DNA from: Bacillus_I endophytica_A
GTDB taxonomy: Bacteria > Bacillota > Bacilli > Bacillales > Bacillaceae_H
Length of the DNA stretch: 64,000 nt
Reading direction: 5' to 3'
NCBI RefSeq assembly: GCF_026790145.1
Contig: NZ_JALAMS010000015.1
Coordinates: 1-64,000, forward strand
Under the pieces are notes generated by a model. That model was given only the letters and a program-made list of their open reading frames with translations. It made no database searches and had not been told where the DNA came from. The position numbers and the translations under genes were made by a program. How positions within the stretch are numbered: the first letter of the stretch is position 1; every line of letters begins with the position of its first letter. Shown piece by piece: positions 18,561-26,796 of this stretch.

Positions 18561-18830
18561 TTATAAAAACATCATAAATACTTGGTGCAATCCTATGCGA
18601 GCTAAATTTAGAACGAAAAACGCTACAATTGGTGAAATATCGATCATTCCAAGCGGTGGAATGATGCGTCTAAACACTTCCAAATATGGCTCACAAATGC
18701 GCCCTAAAAACTGACCAACGGCATTTTCTCTCAAATTAGGAACCCATGACATTAATACATAAATGATTAAAGCCCATGTGTAGATTTGAATCACATTATC
18801 TAAAATATTTAATATTAACAGAGCTACCAC
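18561..18830 (-). CDS. ylmG: YggT family membrane protein YlmG
   Basis: An 89-aa membrane protein with two hydrophobic segments separated by a short loop containing SWVPNLREN and the family sequence EPYLEVFRRIIPPLG. It begins with a GTG that overlaps the 3' end of sepF by 7 nt. Homologues in chloroplasts and other bacteria affect nucleoid or thylakoid organisation; the molecular role in Bacillus is not established. Gene order sepF-ylmG-ylmH-divIVA is conserved in Firmicutes. Confidence 0.9.
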   Translation of the reverse strand: MVALLILNILDNVIQIYTWALIIYVLMSWVPNLRENAVGQFLGRICEPYLEVFRRIIPPLGMIDISPIVAFFVLNLARIGLHQVFMMFL

Positions 18831-19288
18831 CTCTTATTATTGGTTACTTGTTCTTCACCTACGTCACTAATTGCTCCTGTAACGTCAACGTTGTCTGGTG
18901 TACATAGGAAAATATTCGTTCCTACTTTTTGAATATCTCCGCCTAATGCATAAACTGTTCCACTTAAAAAGTCTACAATGCGCACGCCTTGATCGCGGGA
19001 AATGCGCTGCAAGTTTACCACAACTGCTTTTCGATTTTTTAAATGATCTGTAATATCCTGTGCTTCCGCATACATTCTTGGCTCAAAAAGCACCACTTTT
19101 GAAGATTTTTGTACGCTTTGAAGACTGATAACATTTTGATTTTGGTTTTGAGTTTGCGTTTGCTGTTTCATCTCTCTTGGCTCTTGCTCCCTTGGTTCTT
19201 CTTCATATCTTCTTTGCTCATATTCTTCCTCTACATATTCATCTTCTTCAAGAGCAAAAAAGTTTTTGAACTTACTTTTCATTCCCAT
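18824..19288 (-). CDS. sepF: Cell division protein SepF
   Basis: Cytoplasmic FtsZ-bundling protein that tethers the Z ring to the membrane through an N-terminal amphipathic helix (residues 1-12, MKSKFKNFF) and forms rings through a C-terminal globular domain (about residues 60-140, containing VVVNLQR and FLSGTVYALGGD). An acidic linker and a Gln/Asn stretch (QTQTQNQNQN, about residues 43-52) join them. Length is 154 aa. It lies in the ylmE-sepF-ylmG-ylmH-divIVA order. Confidence 0.95.
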   Translation of the reverse strand: MGMKSKFKNFFALEEDEYVEEEYEQRRYEEEPREQEPREMKQQTQTQNQNQNVISLQSVQKSSKVVLFEPRMYAEAQDITDHLKNRKAVVVNLQRISRDQGVRIVDFLSGTVYALGGDIQKVGTNIFLCTPDNVDVTGAISDVGEEQVTNNKRW

Positions 19289-19305
19289 TGTTCTACCTCT
19301 CCTTC

Positions 19306-19983
19306 TTAAAATTCTTTTCCAACAAGCGAGGTTCCGATACGAACAAAAGTTGCGCCTTCTTCAACAGCTATCTCATAGTCATTGCTCATGCCCATTGATA
19401 ACTCTGTGCAAGGTGCGGATGGAAGATTTAGAGCTGTAATTTTTTCTTTTAACAGTCGAAGTTCATAAAAGTAGTGTCTTAGCTTCTCTTGATCTTCAAT
19501 GTGCGGAGCCATTGTCATGAGGCCTATCACTTCAATTTTCTGAAAGTCTGACAGCTTTTGCACGAATGGAATAACCTCTTCTTTTTTTAAACCGTGCTTT
19601 GTTTCCTCATTTGATACATTGACTTGAATAAAGCATTTTACAGGGTGTTCCGCTCGTTTTTCTATTTCTTTTGCAAGAGACAAACGATCCAAAGAGTGAA
19701 GATAATCGATTTTATTAATAACATCTCTCACTTTACGCGTCTGCAGAGAACCAATAAAGTGCCAAACAGCTTCTTCACCAAGCGTCTCATATTTGTCTAG
19801 AAATCCTTCATTACGGTTTTCTCCTAAATGAACCACACCAGAGTCTAACGCTTTTTGAGCTGTTTCTTTTGAAACATACTTTGTCACAGCAACGAGTTTT
19901 ACTTCGTCAATGTTACGGTTAGCGCGCTCACACGCTGCCTTTATTTTGCTATGTATATGTGCGGCATTTTGTGCAACGTTCAC
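19306..19983 (-). CDS. ylmE: PLP homeostasis protein, YggS family (YlmE)
   Basis: Pyridoxal phosphate-binding TIM-barrel protein without known catalytic activity; the family maintains free PLP and amino acid balance. The PLP lysine is in LVAVTKYVSKE near residue 36, with HFIGSLQTRK, and the phosphate-binding LSMGMSNDY and VRIGTSLVG near the C-terminus. The GTG start at 19983 overlaps the pgeF stop by 4 nt and has GGAGAG upstream. The 225-aa size is normal. Confidence 0.93.
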   Translation of the reverse strand: MNVAQNAAHIHSKIKAACERANRNIDEVKLVAVTKYVSKETAQKALDSGVVHLGENRNEGFLDKYETLGEEAVWHFIGSLQTRKVRDVINKIDYLHSLDRLSLAKEIEKRAEHPVKCFIQVNVSNEETKHGLKKEEVIPFVQKLSDFQKIEVIGLMTMAPHIEDQEKLRHYFYELRLLKEKITALNLPSAPCTELSMGMSNDYEIAVEEGATFVRIGTSLVGKEF

Positions 19984-20810
19984 AGGTTGACACTCTCCTT
20001 ATATCCAATAAAACTAAACATTCTTCCTGTTTTTCCTTCATCACGGCGATGTGAAAAAAATGTTTCACTTTCACAGCTTGTACAGCGTGAGGAAAGAAGA
20101 ATATTTTCTTCTGCAATTCCTGCTTGTAAAAGCAGATGCTTGTTCACTTTTTGCAAGTTCAGCGTATACTGACCTTTTTCAACTTCATTATACGCACTTC
20201 CTGACCTATCATCTAGCACCGTTTTTACTAAATCAATAACTTCATCATTTACAATATAGCAACATTCGCCAATTGATGGTCCGATAGTAACAAAAATCTC
20301 ACTCTCTCGTATTCCTTCACTTTTAAAAGCGGAAATCATCTCTCCTGCAATGTTTCCAACTGTGCCACGCCATCCTGCATGAGCAAGACCAATACAGTGA
20401 TAATTCGGAGCTATAAAATATAACGGCACACAGTCTGCGAAACAAAGCGAAAGTAAAACTGATGGATCTTTTGTATAAATACCATCACACTTTGCGATGC
20501 CGTCACTGTAGCTTTGTGTTCCTTTACCTTTATCATTCATCGTTACTTTCTGAATATTTGTGCCGTGAACTTGTTCTGCACATACCCAGCTTTCGAGCGG
20601 AAATGACAATTGTTCTGCTACAATATGACGATTTTTAACAACGTCTTTTGCACTATCATTCACATGTAGACCAAGATTTAAGCTCTCATAAGGGGGAGAA
20701 CTTACTCCACCCTTTTTTGTTGTAAATCCAGCCGTTAAGTTGGCATACTCACTTTCCCACAGCTCTAACGATAAAAGGGTTTCTTTCTTGCTTTTTACAA
20801 ACGGTTCCAT
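19980..20810 (-). CDS. pgeF: Peptidoglycan editing factor / purine nucleoside phosphorylase-like protein (YlmD)
   Basis: Member of the DUF152 / YfiH family. The metal-binding histidine and cysteines are seen in EQVHGTN, LSLCFADCVPLYF and IGLAHAGWRGTVG, with the late IGPSIGECCY segment. Members act as purine nucleoside phosphorylase or adenosine deaminase in vitro, and the E. coli homologue prevents misincorporation of amino acids in peptidoglycan. The 276-aa length is typical. It is the first gene of the pgeF-ylmE-sepF run. Confidence 0.9.
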   Translation of the reverse strand: MEPFVKSKKETLLSLELWESEYANLTAGFTTKKGGVSSPPYESLNLGLHVNDSAKDVVKNRHIVAEQLSFPLESWVCAEQVHGTNIQKVTMNDKGKGTQSYSDGIAKCDGIYTKDPSVLLSLCFADCVPLYFIAPNYHCIGLAHAGWRGTVGNIAGEMISAFKSEGIRESEIFVTIGPSIGECCYIVNDEVIDLVKTVLDDRSGSAYNEVEKGQYTLNLQKVNKHLLLQAGIAEENILLSSRCTSCESETFFSHRRDEGKTGRMFSFIGYKESVNL

Positions 20811-20901
20811 TTATTATCAATCCACACTTCCCCTTATTATAAGCATAGCTTTTTCTCATTGTAACACAGTTTGTTATCATCTGTTGACTAAAAAGTGCGC
20901 T

Positions 20902-21159
20902 CTATTCACTAGGAAATTCAGAGGCTTTTTTATAGCGAACTAAAATAACATCTGAGCCAATTTTTACTATACTTCGCCATGGAATAACAATTTCCTCTTC
21001 TTTTGTAAACATACTTAACATCCGATTTGAACCTTGAATAATAATCGAATAGATTTTTCCTGTTGAAACGTCAATATCCACATCCCCAATGTTCCCTAAT
21101 CGCTTTCCATCTGATACGTTCACAACGTCTTTTGCCTGAAATTCTGAGATTCGGATCAT
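20902..21159 (-). CDS. ylmC: PRC-barrel protein YlmC/YmxH family
   Basis: An 85-aa protein consisting of one PRC-barrel domain (IRISEFQAKDVVNVSDG through IPWRSIVKIG). The family is common in sporulating Firmicutes and its function is unknown. The ATG at 21159 has GGGGAG 6 nt upstream and matches the family N-terminus; the frame is open 7 codons further. It lies between sigG and pgeF as in B. subtilis, but ylmA/ylmB are not present between them. Confidence 0.88.
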   Translation of the reverse strand: MIRISEFQAKDVVNVSDGKRLGNIGDVDIDVSTGKIYSIIIQGSNRMLSMFTKEEEIVIPWRSIVKIGSDVILVRYKKASEFPSE

Positions 21160-21225
21160 CTCTTTCTCCCCTTTATACACTTTTTACTATATATATGGGA
21201 CGCGTTGTAAAAACAGAAGTTAATC

Positions 21226-21266
21226 CGATAAAAAAAGCGGTTAAGACTAGTCTTAACCGCTTTTTT
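21226..21266 (-). terminator. Terminator downstream of sigG
   Basis: Arms AAAAAAGCGGTTAAGAC and GTCTTAACCGCTTTTTT (about 21230-21266) form a long stem with a short loop (TAGTC region) right after the sigG stop. The structure is symmetric. Confidence 0.85.
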
Positions 21267-21270
21267 GCAC

Positions 21271-22050
21271 TTAGTTCTGAATATTTTTGTTCATTTGTTT
21301 AATAGCTGCTTTTTCGAGCCTTGAAACTTGAGCTTGTGAGATCCCAATTTCCTCAGCAACTTCCATTTGAGTTTTCCCTTGAAAAAAACGCTTGCGCAAA
21401 ATCAATTTTTCACGCTCGTTTAATCTTCTCATTCCTTCTTTAAGGGCAATTTCTTCAATCCAGCTTGTATCTTTGTTACGGTCATCACTAAGTTGATCCA
21501 TTACATAGATTGGGTCGCCCCCATCATTATAAATTGGCTCAAATAGCGAGACAGGATCTTGAATCGCGTCAAGGGCAAAAACAATTTCTTCGTGTGAAAC
21601 ATCGAGCACTTTTGCAATTTCTTCTGCTGTTGGTTCTTTAGAAGTTTCACCAATGATTTTCTCTCTCACTTGCAACGCTTTATACGCAATATCACGCAGT
21701 GATCTTGAAACCCGTATCGGATTGTTATCGCGCAAATAGCGACGAATCTCCCCGATAATCATCGGTACGGCATATGTGGAAAACTTAACGTTTTGGCTAA
21801 GATCAAAATTATCAATAGATTTCATGAGACCGATGCAGCCAACTTGAAACAAATCGTCGACATATTCACCACGATTATTAAACCGTTGAATGACGCTTAG
21901 CACAAGGCGCAAATTTCCGTTTACGAGCGTTTCTCTAGCGCTAGTATCACCGCTTTGCATGCTTTTAAAAAGCTTGCGCATTTCTTCATTTTTTAGTACA
22001 GGTAGTTTTGCAGTATCAACGCCGCATATTTCTACTTTGTTTCTTGCCAA
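21271..22050 (-). CDS. sigG: Forespore-specific RNA polymerase sigma-G factor
   Basis: Directs late forespore transcription. The 259-aa sigma-70 family protein has region 2 (VDDLFQVGCIGLMKSIDNF, FSTYAVPMIIGEIRRYL), region 3 and region 4 (EEIGISQAQVSRLEK). The upstream frame is open for 42 codons, but the family N-terminus (RNKVEICGVDT) begins at a TTG at 22050 with AGGAGGG 6 nt upstream. A sigma-F/sigma-G type promoter lies just upstream, and it follows sigE as in all Bacillus. Confidence 0.97.
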   Translation of the reverse strand: MARNKVEICGVDTAKLPVLKNEEMRKLFKSMQSGDTSARETLVNGNLRLVLSVIQRFNNRGEYVDDLFQVGCIGLMKSIDNFDLSQNVKFSTYAVPMIIGEIRRYLRDNNPIRVSRSLRDIAYKALQVREKIIGETSKEPTAEEIAKVLDVSHEEIVFALDAIQDPVSLFEPIYNDGGDPIYVMDQLSDDRNKDTSWIEEIALKEGMRRLNEREKLILRKRFFQGKTQMEVAEEIGISQAQVSRLEKAAIKQMNKNIQN

Positions 22051-22084
22051 TGGTGACCCTCCTATCAGGAGATGATGTTCAAAA

Positions 22085-22115
22085 TTCAGTATCTCCTTGA
22101 AAGGAAAAAATATGC
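22085..22115 (-). promoter_or_regulatory. Putative forespore (sigma-F/sigma-G) promoter of sigG
   Basis: On the minus strand a GCATA -35-like element (22111-22115) is followed after about 16 nt by AGATACTGAA (22085-22094), which resembles the forespore -10. The position, 35-65 bp before the sigG start, fits the known forespore transcription of sigG. Match is partial. Confidence 0.5.
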
Positions 22116-22202
22116 ACGTAGGGATGGTACGAAAAATGAGAACAAAGAGCAAAAGGGCATTATATATACATTTCACTGTTTTTATTTCTAAATTTCGAAA
22201 TA

Positions 22203-22237
22203 TTAAAAGAAAAGCGAGAAGGCTTAATTCCTTCTCG
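22203..22237 (-). terminator. Terminator downstream of sigE
   Basis: The minus strand reads AGCGAGAAGG, a short loop, then CCTTCTCGCT followed by a T-rich tract directly after the sigE stop codon. Read-through into sigG is known in B. subtilis but not visible here. Confidence 0.8.
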
Positions 22238-22957
22238 CTACACCATTTTATTAAATTCTTTTTGCAATCTTTTAATTATTCGCTTCTCAAGTCTTGAAAT
22301 ATAAGACTGTGAAATTCCCAGCATATCAGCAACATCTTTTTGGGTTTTCTCTTCATCTCCTCTTAAACCAAAGCGAAGTTCCATAATTTGTTTCTCTCGA
22401 TCTGTTAATTGATGAAGAGCTTTTAAAAGCAGTTTCCGATCAACGGTTGCTTCCAAATCCTTTGTAATAATATCGTCTTCTGTTCCTAAAATATCAGAGA
22501 GAAGAAGCTCATTACCGTCCCAATCAATATTTAATGGTTCGTCAAACGATACTTCTGAACGAAGCTTATTATTGCGTCGCAAATACATAAGGATCTCATT
22601 TTCAATACAGCGTGAAGCATATGTGGCAAGCTTAATTTTCTTTTCTGGATTAAATGTGTTAACTGCTTTAATAAGGCCAATTGTCCCAATGCTTATTAAG
22701 TCTTCAATATTTATCCCCGTGTTTTCAAATTTACGAGCGATATACACAACAAGTCGCAAGTTACGTTCAATAAGAATCGAACGGGCTGCTTCATCTCCAT
22801 TCGGAAGCTTTGTAAGCAAAACAGCTTCTTCTTCCTTAGAAAGTGGAGGCGGTAGTGCTTCGCTTCCCCCAATATAGTATACTTCATCCGTTTTTAAACC
22901 AAGCTTAATTAAGAGTTTGTACCACCATAATCGCAAGCGAATTTTATATGTAGCCAT
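22238..22957 (-). CDS. sigE: Mother cell RNA polymerase sigma-E factor precursor
   Basis: Early mother cell sigma factor made as an inactive precursor and activated by SpoIIGA. The 239-aa product keeps the pro-sequence with its hydrophobic/basic LRLWWYKLLIKLGLK and the processing region VYYIGGSEALPPPL, followed by regions 2 (GINIEDLISIGTIGLIKA) and 4 (DMLGISQSYISRLEK). The frame extends 16 codons upstream, but the ATG at 22957 has AAAGGGG in place and gives the family length. It follows spoIIGA by 25 bp. Confidence 0.97.
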   Translation of the reverse strand: MATYKIRLRLWWYKLLIKLGLKTDEVYYIGGSEALPPPLSKEEEAVLLTKLPNGDEAARSILIERNLRLVVYIARKFENTGINIEDLISIGTIGLIKAVNTFNPEKKIKLATYASRCIENEILMYLRRNNKLRSEVSFDEPLNIDWDGNELLLSDILGTEDDIITKDLEATVDRKLLLKALHQLTDREKQIMELRFGLRGDEEKTQKDVADMLGISQSYISRLEKRIIKRLQKEFNKMV

Positions 22958-22982
22958 TTTTCTGCCCCTTTCTTCTCTCAAA

Positions 22983-23894
22983 TTAAGAAACGTTTGATAC
23001 AACAATCATTTTTGGATGAACAATACATTCGTACGATTTTTCAGGTGAAAGTTCGACAGGACTTATGCCAACGAGAACTCGTTTTACTTTCATTTCTTCA
23101 TCTTGATATTGAAAGGTTACGAAGTCAGGCTTTAAAGCTAACAATAGCTGACTCGAACTACCAACACTTCTGTATGGAACAAAGCGAATACGGTTTGTCC
23201 ATTCTACAGGTAGTTCATCATAAAGATGATCTTCATCAAGACTTGATGTTAACTCAAGAAGCTTTGAAGGTACGATTTCACTCATTAGCTCTTTTACAGC
23301 AATCATAACAGGCGTTTTTGTCAACGGCTCTGTAAGCTGGTTTCCGCTGTCAATCAGCCCTTTTGCCTCTACTCTTTGTCCATTAATATGAATTGTCACT
23401 GGAATCAATTCATCATAAAGCACTTTTCTCGTTTGCAATCCTTCCACTCTCTTTTTAGAAAAATAAAAAAGAACAGGAAATGTGAGAACAATAAAAACCC
23501 AACTTACAGGATCTCCAAAGCTTGCTGAATGAGGAGCTGCAGCAGCTTGGAAAATAAGCGTGTCTGAGAACATAAAGTGAAGACCCATCAATCCTCCTCC
23601 AACCGTAAAAGTAGCAAAATAGAATGTTAATAAACTCTCAATCAAGTAGCGGAGGCGAACAAAACCAAAAGCAACAAGGACCATTACAACCGAAAAAGTG
23701 AGTTTTCCTCCATAGTGTTCTACAAAAGGAGCTGCATCTGTAAATAAAAGAATGACAATCAATGATCCAATAAAAGCTCCAAGAAGCAGTCTCCACCATT
23801 TAAAAGACCTCTTTAAAAGAACCGCACAAAGCAGCAGAAGTAGCGCATCAAATAGAAAGTTTAGTAGCCATATTAAATCAAGATAAATGGCCAA
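22983..23894 (-). CDS. spoIIGA: Sporulation sigma-E processing peptidase SpoIIGA
   Basis: Membrane aspartic protease that cleaves pro-sigma-E after a SpoIIR signal from the forespore. The N-terminal half has five membrane helices starting IYLDLIWLLNFLFDALLLLL; the C-terminal half has the catalytic motif GLIDSGNQL near residue 180. The family start MxIYLD corresponds to a TTG at 23894 with GGGAGGAG about 10 nt upstream, giving 303 aa; the frame is open further up without homology. It is cotranscribed with sigE. Confidence 0.94.
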   Translation of the reverse strand: MAIYLDLIWLLNFLFDALLLLLCAVLLKRSFKWWRLLLGAFIGSLIVILLFTDAAPFVEHYGGKLTFSVVMVLVAFGFVRLRYLIESLLTFYFATFTVGGGLMGLHFMFSDTLIFQAAAAPHSASFGDPVSWVFIVLTFPVLFYFSKKRVEGLQTRKVLYDELIPVTIHINGQRVEAKGLIDSGNQLTEPLTKTPVMIAVKELMSEIVPSKLLELTSSLDEDHLYDELPVEWTNRIRFVPYRSVGSSSQLLLALKPDFVTFQYQDEEMKVKRVLVGISPVELSPEKSYECIVHPKMIVVSNVS

Positions 23895-23937
23895 CTCTGT
23901 TCCACTCCTCCCTCTTATTCTTCTTTTGTTATGAATT

Positions 23938-23970
23938 AGTATAAAACACTGTCCCACCAAAGTCTGTCAG
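23938..23970 (-). promoter_or_regulatory. spoIIG-type Spo0A-activated promoter
   Basis: The minus strand has CTGACA (23965-23970) and TATACT (23938-23943) with 21 bp between them. The spoIIG promoter of B. subtilis is known for an overlong spacer of about 22 bp and for needing Spo0A. Degenerate 0A-box-like sequence (CGTCAAAA) lies upstream near 23996-24003. Assignment is by position and spacing. Confidence 0.6.
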
Positions 23971-24031
23971 TTCATGATGAGAGAAAGAAGTAATTTTGAC
24001 GTTTTTTTGCTCATTTTTTTTTATTTTATGC

Positions 24032-25204
24032 TTAACGACGACGATTACGGTTTCGTAAGAATGTCGGAATATCTAGCGCATCATCAGATTGAGATGGCTG
24101 TGAAGAAGGACGGCTGTACTCCTGTTGAGAAGTTGGCTGTTCTTCACGCTTTGGCGCAGGCTCGCGTTTTAAAGGCTCACGCTTTGGCTGTTCACGTTCA
24201 TATTTTTGAGATAGTGGTGGACGTGATTGCTGTGCTGCTTTTGTAAGATTTGAATCATCAAATCCTGTTGCAATAACTGTAACAACAATCTCATCTTTTA
24301 AATTTTCATTGATAACCGATCCGAAGATCATGTTTACTTCTTGATCTGATGCAGAAGCAACAATATCAGCAGATTCTTGAACTTCATAAAGGCTTAAGTT
24401 TGTTCCACCTGTAATGTTCATAAGAACCCCTTGCGCTCCATCAATAGATGTTTCAAGAAGCGGACTTGAAATCGCTTTTTTCGCTGCTTCCGCTGCACGA
24501 TTTTCTCCTGTTGCAATTCCGATACCCATTAAAGCAGATCCTCTGTTAGACATAATTGTTTTTACGTCTGCAAAGTCTAAGTTGATAAGACCAGGAACAG
24601 CAATTAAATCCGAGATACCTTGTACACCTTGACGAAGTACGTTATCTGCTTCACGGAATGCTTCAAGCATTGGTGTGTTTTTATCAACGATTTCAAGAAG
24701 ACGGTCATTTGGAATAACAATTAGCGTATCTACCGCTTCTTTCATCGATTGAATACCGCCTGCAGCTTGTGTTGCACGTTTTTTTCCTTCAAACGTAAAT
24801 GGACGTGTTACAACACCAACTGTTAAAGCACCTTCTTCTTTTGCGATTTGAGCGATAACAGGAGCAGCACCTGTTCCTGTTCCACCGCCCATACCAGCTG
24901 TAACAAATACCATGTCAGCGCCTCTTAACGCTTCTTGAATTTGCTCTTTACTTTCTTCCGCTGCTTTTTTACCAACTTCAGGATTAGCTCCAGCTCCTAA
25001 TCCCCTCGTTAACTTTGCACCGATTTGCATTTTCACTTCTGCTTTTGATAGATTTAAGGCTTGAGAATCTGTGTTAACAGCAATAAATTCTACACCTTGT
25101 ACACCGTGTTCAATCATGCGGTTTACAGCGTTGTTACCGCCGCCACCTACACCGATAACCTTTATTGTTGCTAATTGATCCACATTAGTATCAAATTCCA
25201 ACAT
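24032..25204 (-). CDS. ftsZ: Cell division protein FtsZ
   Basis: Tubulin-like GTPase that forms the division ring. The GTP-binding domain shows IKVIGVGGGGNNAVNRM near the N-terminus and the tubulin signature MGGGTGTGAAP near residue 105; the T7-loop region NLDFADVKTIM follows. After about residue 315 an unstructured Arg/Lys/Gln/Pro-rich linker leads to the C-terminal conserved peptide ALDIPTFLRN and a basic tail. Length 390 aa. It lies 36 bp after ftsA, as in nearly all bacteria. Confidence 0.98.
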   Translation of the reverse strand: MLEFDTNVDQLATIKVIGVGGGGNNAVNRMIEHGVQGVEFIAVNTDSQALNLSKAEVKMQIGAKLTRGLGAGANPEVGKKAAEESKEQIQEALRGADMVFVTAGMGGGTGTGAAPVIAQIAKEEGALTVGVVTRPFTFEGKKRATQAAGGIQSMKEAVDTLIVIPNDRLLEIVDKNTPMLEAFREADNVLRQGVQGISDLIAVPGLINLDFADVKTIMSNRGSALMGIGIATGENRAAEAAKKAISSPLLETSIDGAQGVLMNITGGTNLSLYEVQESADIVASASDQEVNMIFGSVINENLKDEIVVTVIATGFDDSNLTKAAQQSRPPLSQKYEREQPKREPLKREPAPKREEQPTSQQEYSRPSSQPSQSDDALDIPTFLRNRNRRR

Positions 25205-25240
25205 CTTAAGTTCCTCCTAATTCTAGAAATTACGTTGCTT

Positions 25241-26563
25241 TTAATCAAAGAAATATCCGAAAAATCGTTTCATCCGATTTGATAAGTTCTTTTCATTTTT
25301 CGGCTTCTGCTTTGAATTTGCGTTTGAGTTTGAGTTTATTTTTGCGTTTGGTTTTGGTTTTGGCTGTTGAGGAGCCATTATTTCTTCCTCAACCATCTCT
25401 TCTTGAATAGGTGTACTAATATCCCGTCCTTGAATTTTTGCATTTTTATAGGCGAACTTTATTAGGCCAACACCTGTTGTAAAATGTGGTTCTCTTACTC
25501 CAATGTAATCAGGCATTGCAAGTCTTACATTGTTTTCAAGTACCACTTCTGCCAGTTCAAGAACTCCTGGCATAGAAGCGACACCACCTGTTAGTACATA
25601 TCCTCCTGGAACATCTTTGAATCCTAAATTGTTTACTTCTTGGACAACCATATCAAAGATTTCCTCTAGTCTCGCTTCGATAATGTCAGCGATTTCTAGT
25701 TGGTTGAACTGCTGATGTTGATCGCTTCCAATGATTGGTACACTAAATACTTCTTCTTCTGATGCATGATCATAAAATCCATGGCCGTGAGCAAGCTTAA
25801 TTTTTTCTGCATCTTCTGTTGAAGTTCTAAGACCAATTGAAAGGTCTTTTGTGATATGTTCCCCACCGATTGGAATAATTCCTGTAGCTTGTAAGTGTCC
25901 TTTGCTGAAAACAGAAACGGTTGTTGAACCGCCTCCCATATCAATCATTGCGACACCAAGATTTTTTTCATCCCGAGAAAGAGCAATTGAACCTGCTGCT
26001 AGGGGTTGCAAGCAAATATCCGTAATCTCAAGCCCTGCTCTCTCTACACAGCGTAAAAAGTTATGTAACACGGTCTTCGATCCCGTAATAATCGTGCCTT
26101 CCATCTCAAGACGGACACCTAGCATTCCTCTAGGATCTGTAATCCCTTCTAGTCCGTCTACAATGAACTGTCTTGGAATAACATCGATAATTTCACGATC
26201 AGGAGGAATAGACATAACTTGCGCTGCGTCAATAACACGTGCAATATCGCTATTCATAATTTCCCGATTCTCGCTTGAAACAGCTACAACTCCGTGACAA
26301 TCTTGTAATCTTACATGGTTTCCGCTAACGCCAACAACAACGCGATGAATCTCCATACCTACCATACGCTCTGCTTGTTGGACAGCCTTCTTTATCGAAT
26401 GAACGGTTTCATCTATATCAACAATCGACCCTTTTTTAAGTCCACTAGATTCCACGTTTCCAACACCAATGATATTTAGTGAATCATCACTCATTTCACC
26501 GATGATTACTTTCACACTGGATGTACCGATGTCAAGACTTACGAAAATCTCATTGCTGTTCAT
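25241..26563 (-). CDS. ftsA: Cell division protein FtsA
   Basis: Actin-like ATPase that anchors FtsZ to the membrane and recruits later division proteins. The N-terminal phosphate-1 motif is VSLDIGTSSVKV, the phosphate-2 motif AMIDMGGGSTTV, and the adenosine motif VLTGGVASMPG. The C-terminal amphipathic membrane helix is SNRMKRFFGYFFD. Between core and helix sits a low-complexity Pro/Lys/Asn/Ser linker (about residues 400-425) encoded by hexamer-like repeats. Length 440 aa. Promoter elements lie in the 417-bp region upstream. Confidence 0.97.
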   Translation of the reverse strand: MNSNEIFVSLDIGTSSVKVIIGEMSDDSLNIIGVGNVESSGLKKGSIVDIDETVHSIKKAVQQAERMVGMEIHRVVVGVSGNHVRLQDCHGVVAVSSENREIMNSDIARVIDAAQVMSIPPDREIIDVIPRQFIVDGLEGITDPRGMLGVRLEMEGTIITGSKTVLHNFLRCVERAGLEITDICLQPLAAGSIALSRDEKNLGVAMIDMGGGSTTVSVFSKGHLQATGIIPIGGEHITKDLSIGLRTSTEDAEKIKLAHGHGFYDHASEEEVFSVPIIGSDQHQQFNQLEIADIIEARLEEIFDMVVQEVNNLGFKDVPGGYVLTGGVASMPGVLELAEVVLENNVRLAMPDYIGVREPHFTTGVGLIKFAYKNAKIQGRDISTPIQEEMVEEEIMAPQQPKPKPNAKINSNSNANSKQKPKNEKNLSNRMKRFFGYFFD

Positions 26564-26636
26564 TCTCTGGCACCTCCCTTAACACTTCAATCCTACTTTT
26601 TTAGGAGAACAACAATTATATTTATCATATGAAACT

Positions 26637-26663
26637 ATTCAACATATAGCTCTTTTTCCCTTT
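26637..26663 (-). promoter_or_regulatory. Candidate sigma-H promoter of ftsA
   Basis: The minus strand reads AAAGGGAAA, 11 nt, then GTTGAAT. This fits the sigma-H consensus RnAGGAwWW-N11-12-RnnGAAT with one mismatch in the -35. The B. subtilis ftsAZ operon has a sigma-H promoter that boosts expression at sporulation onset, so the placement 75-100 bp before ftsA is sensible. Confidence 0.55.
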
Positions 26664-26722
26664 TGTGAATTGAATTTTTTTATCTTTTTTGTTTAAATAA
26701 CCGTTATTTTTAATAGAGTTAG

Positions 26723-26751
26723 ATCATAACAAGAATTTACTATTAAGTGAA
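26723..26751 (-). promoter_or_regulatory. Candidate sigma-A promoter of ftsA
   Basis: The minus strand has TTCACT (26746-26751), 17 bp, then TATGAT (26723-26728) with an upstream TG dinucleotide that makes an extended -10. This would be the vegetative promoter of ftsAZ. Confidence 0.65.
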
Positions 26752-26776
26752 TGTAAAAGATTCGTAAACCTATTAA

Positions 26777-26796
26777 ATATTAGTCTACACTAATAT
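26777..26796. repeat. 20-bp palindrome upstream of ftsA
   Basis: Perfect 8-bp inverted repeat ATATTAGT / ACTAATAT around CTAC, about 25 bp upstream of the candidate sigma-A -35. It has operator geometry; no known regulator site matched. Confidence 0.6.

Noticed and set aside
21890..22176. N-terminal extension of SigG (42 codons)
   Set aside because: No homology to the family and it spans the putative forespore promoter; the TTG at 22050 has the right ribosome site.
22958..23005. 16-codon N-terminal extension of SigE
   Set aside because: Would overlap the 3' end of spoIIGA and lacks family similarity; ATG at 22957 is well placed.
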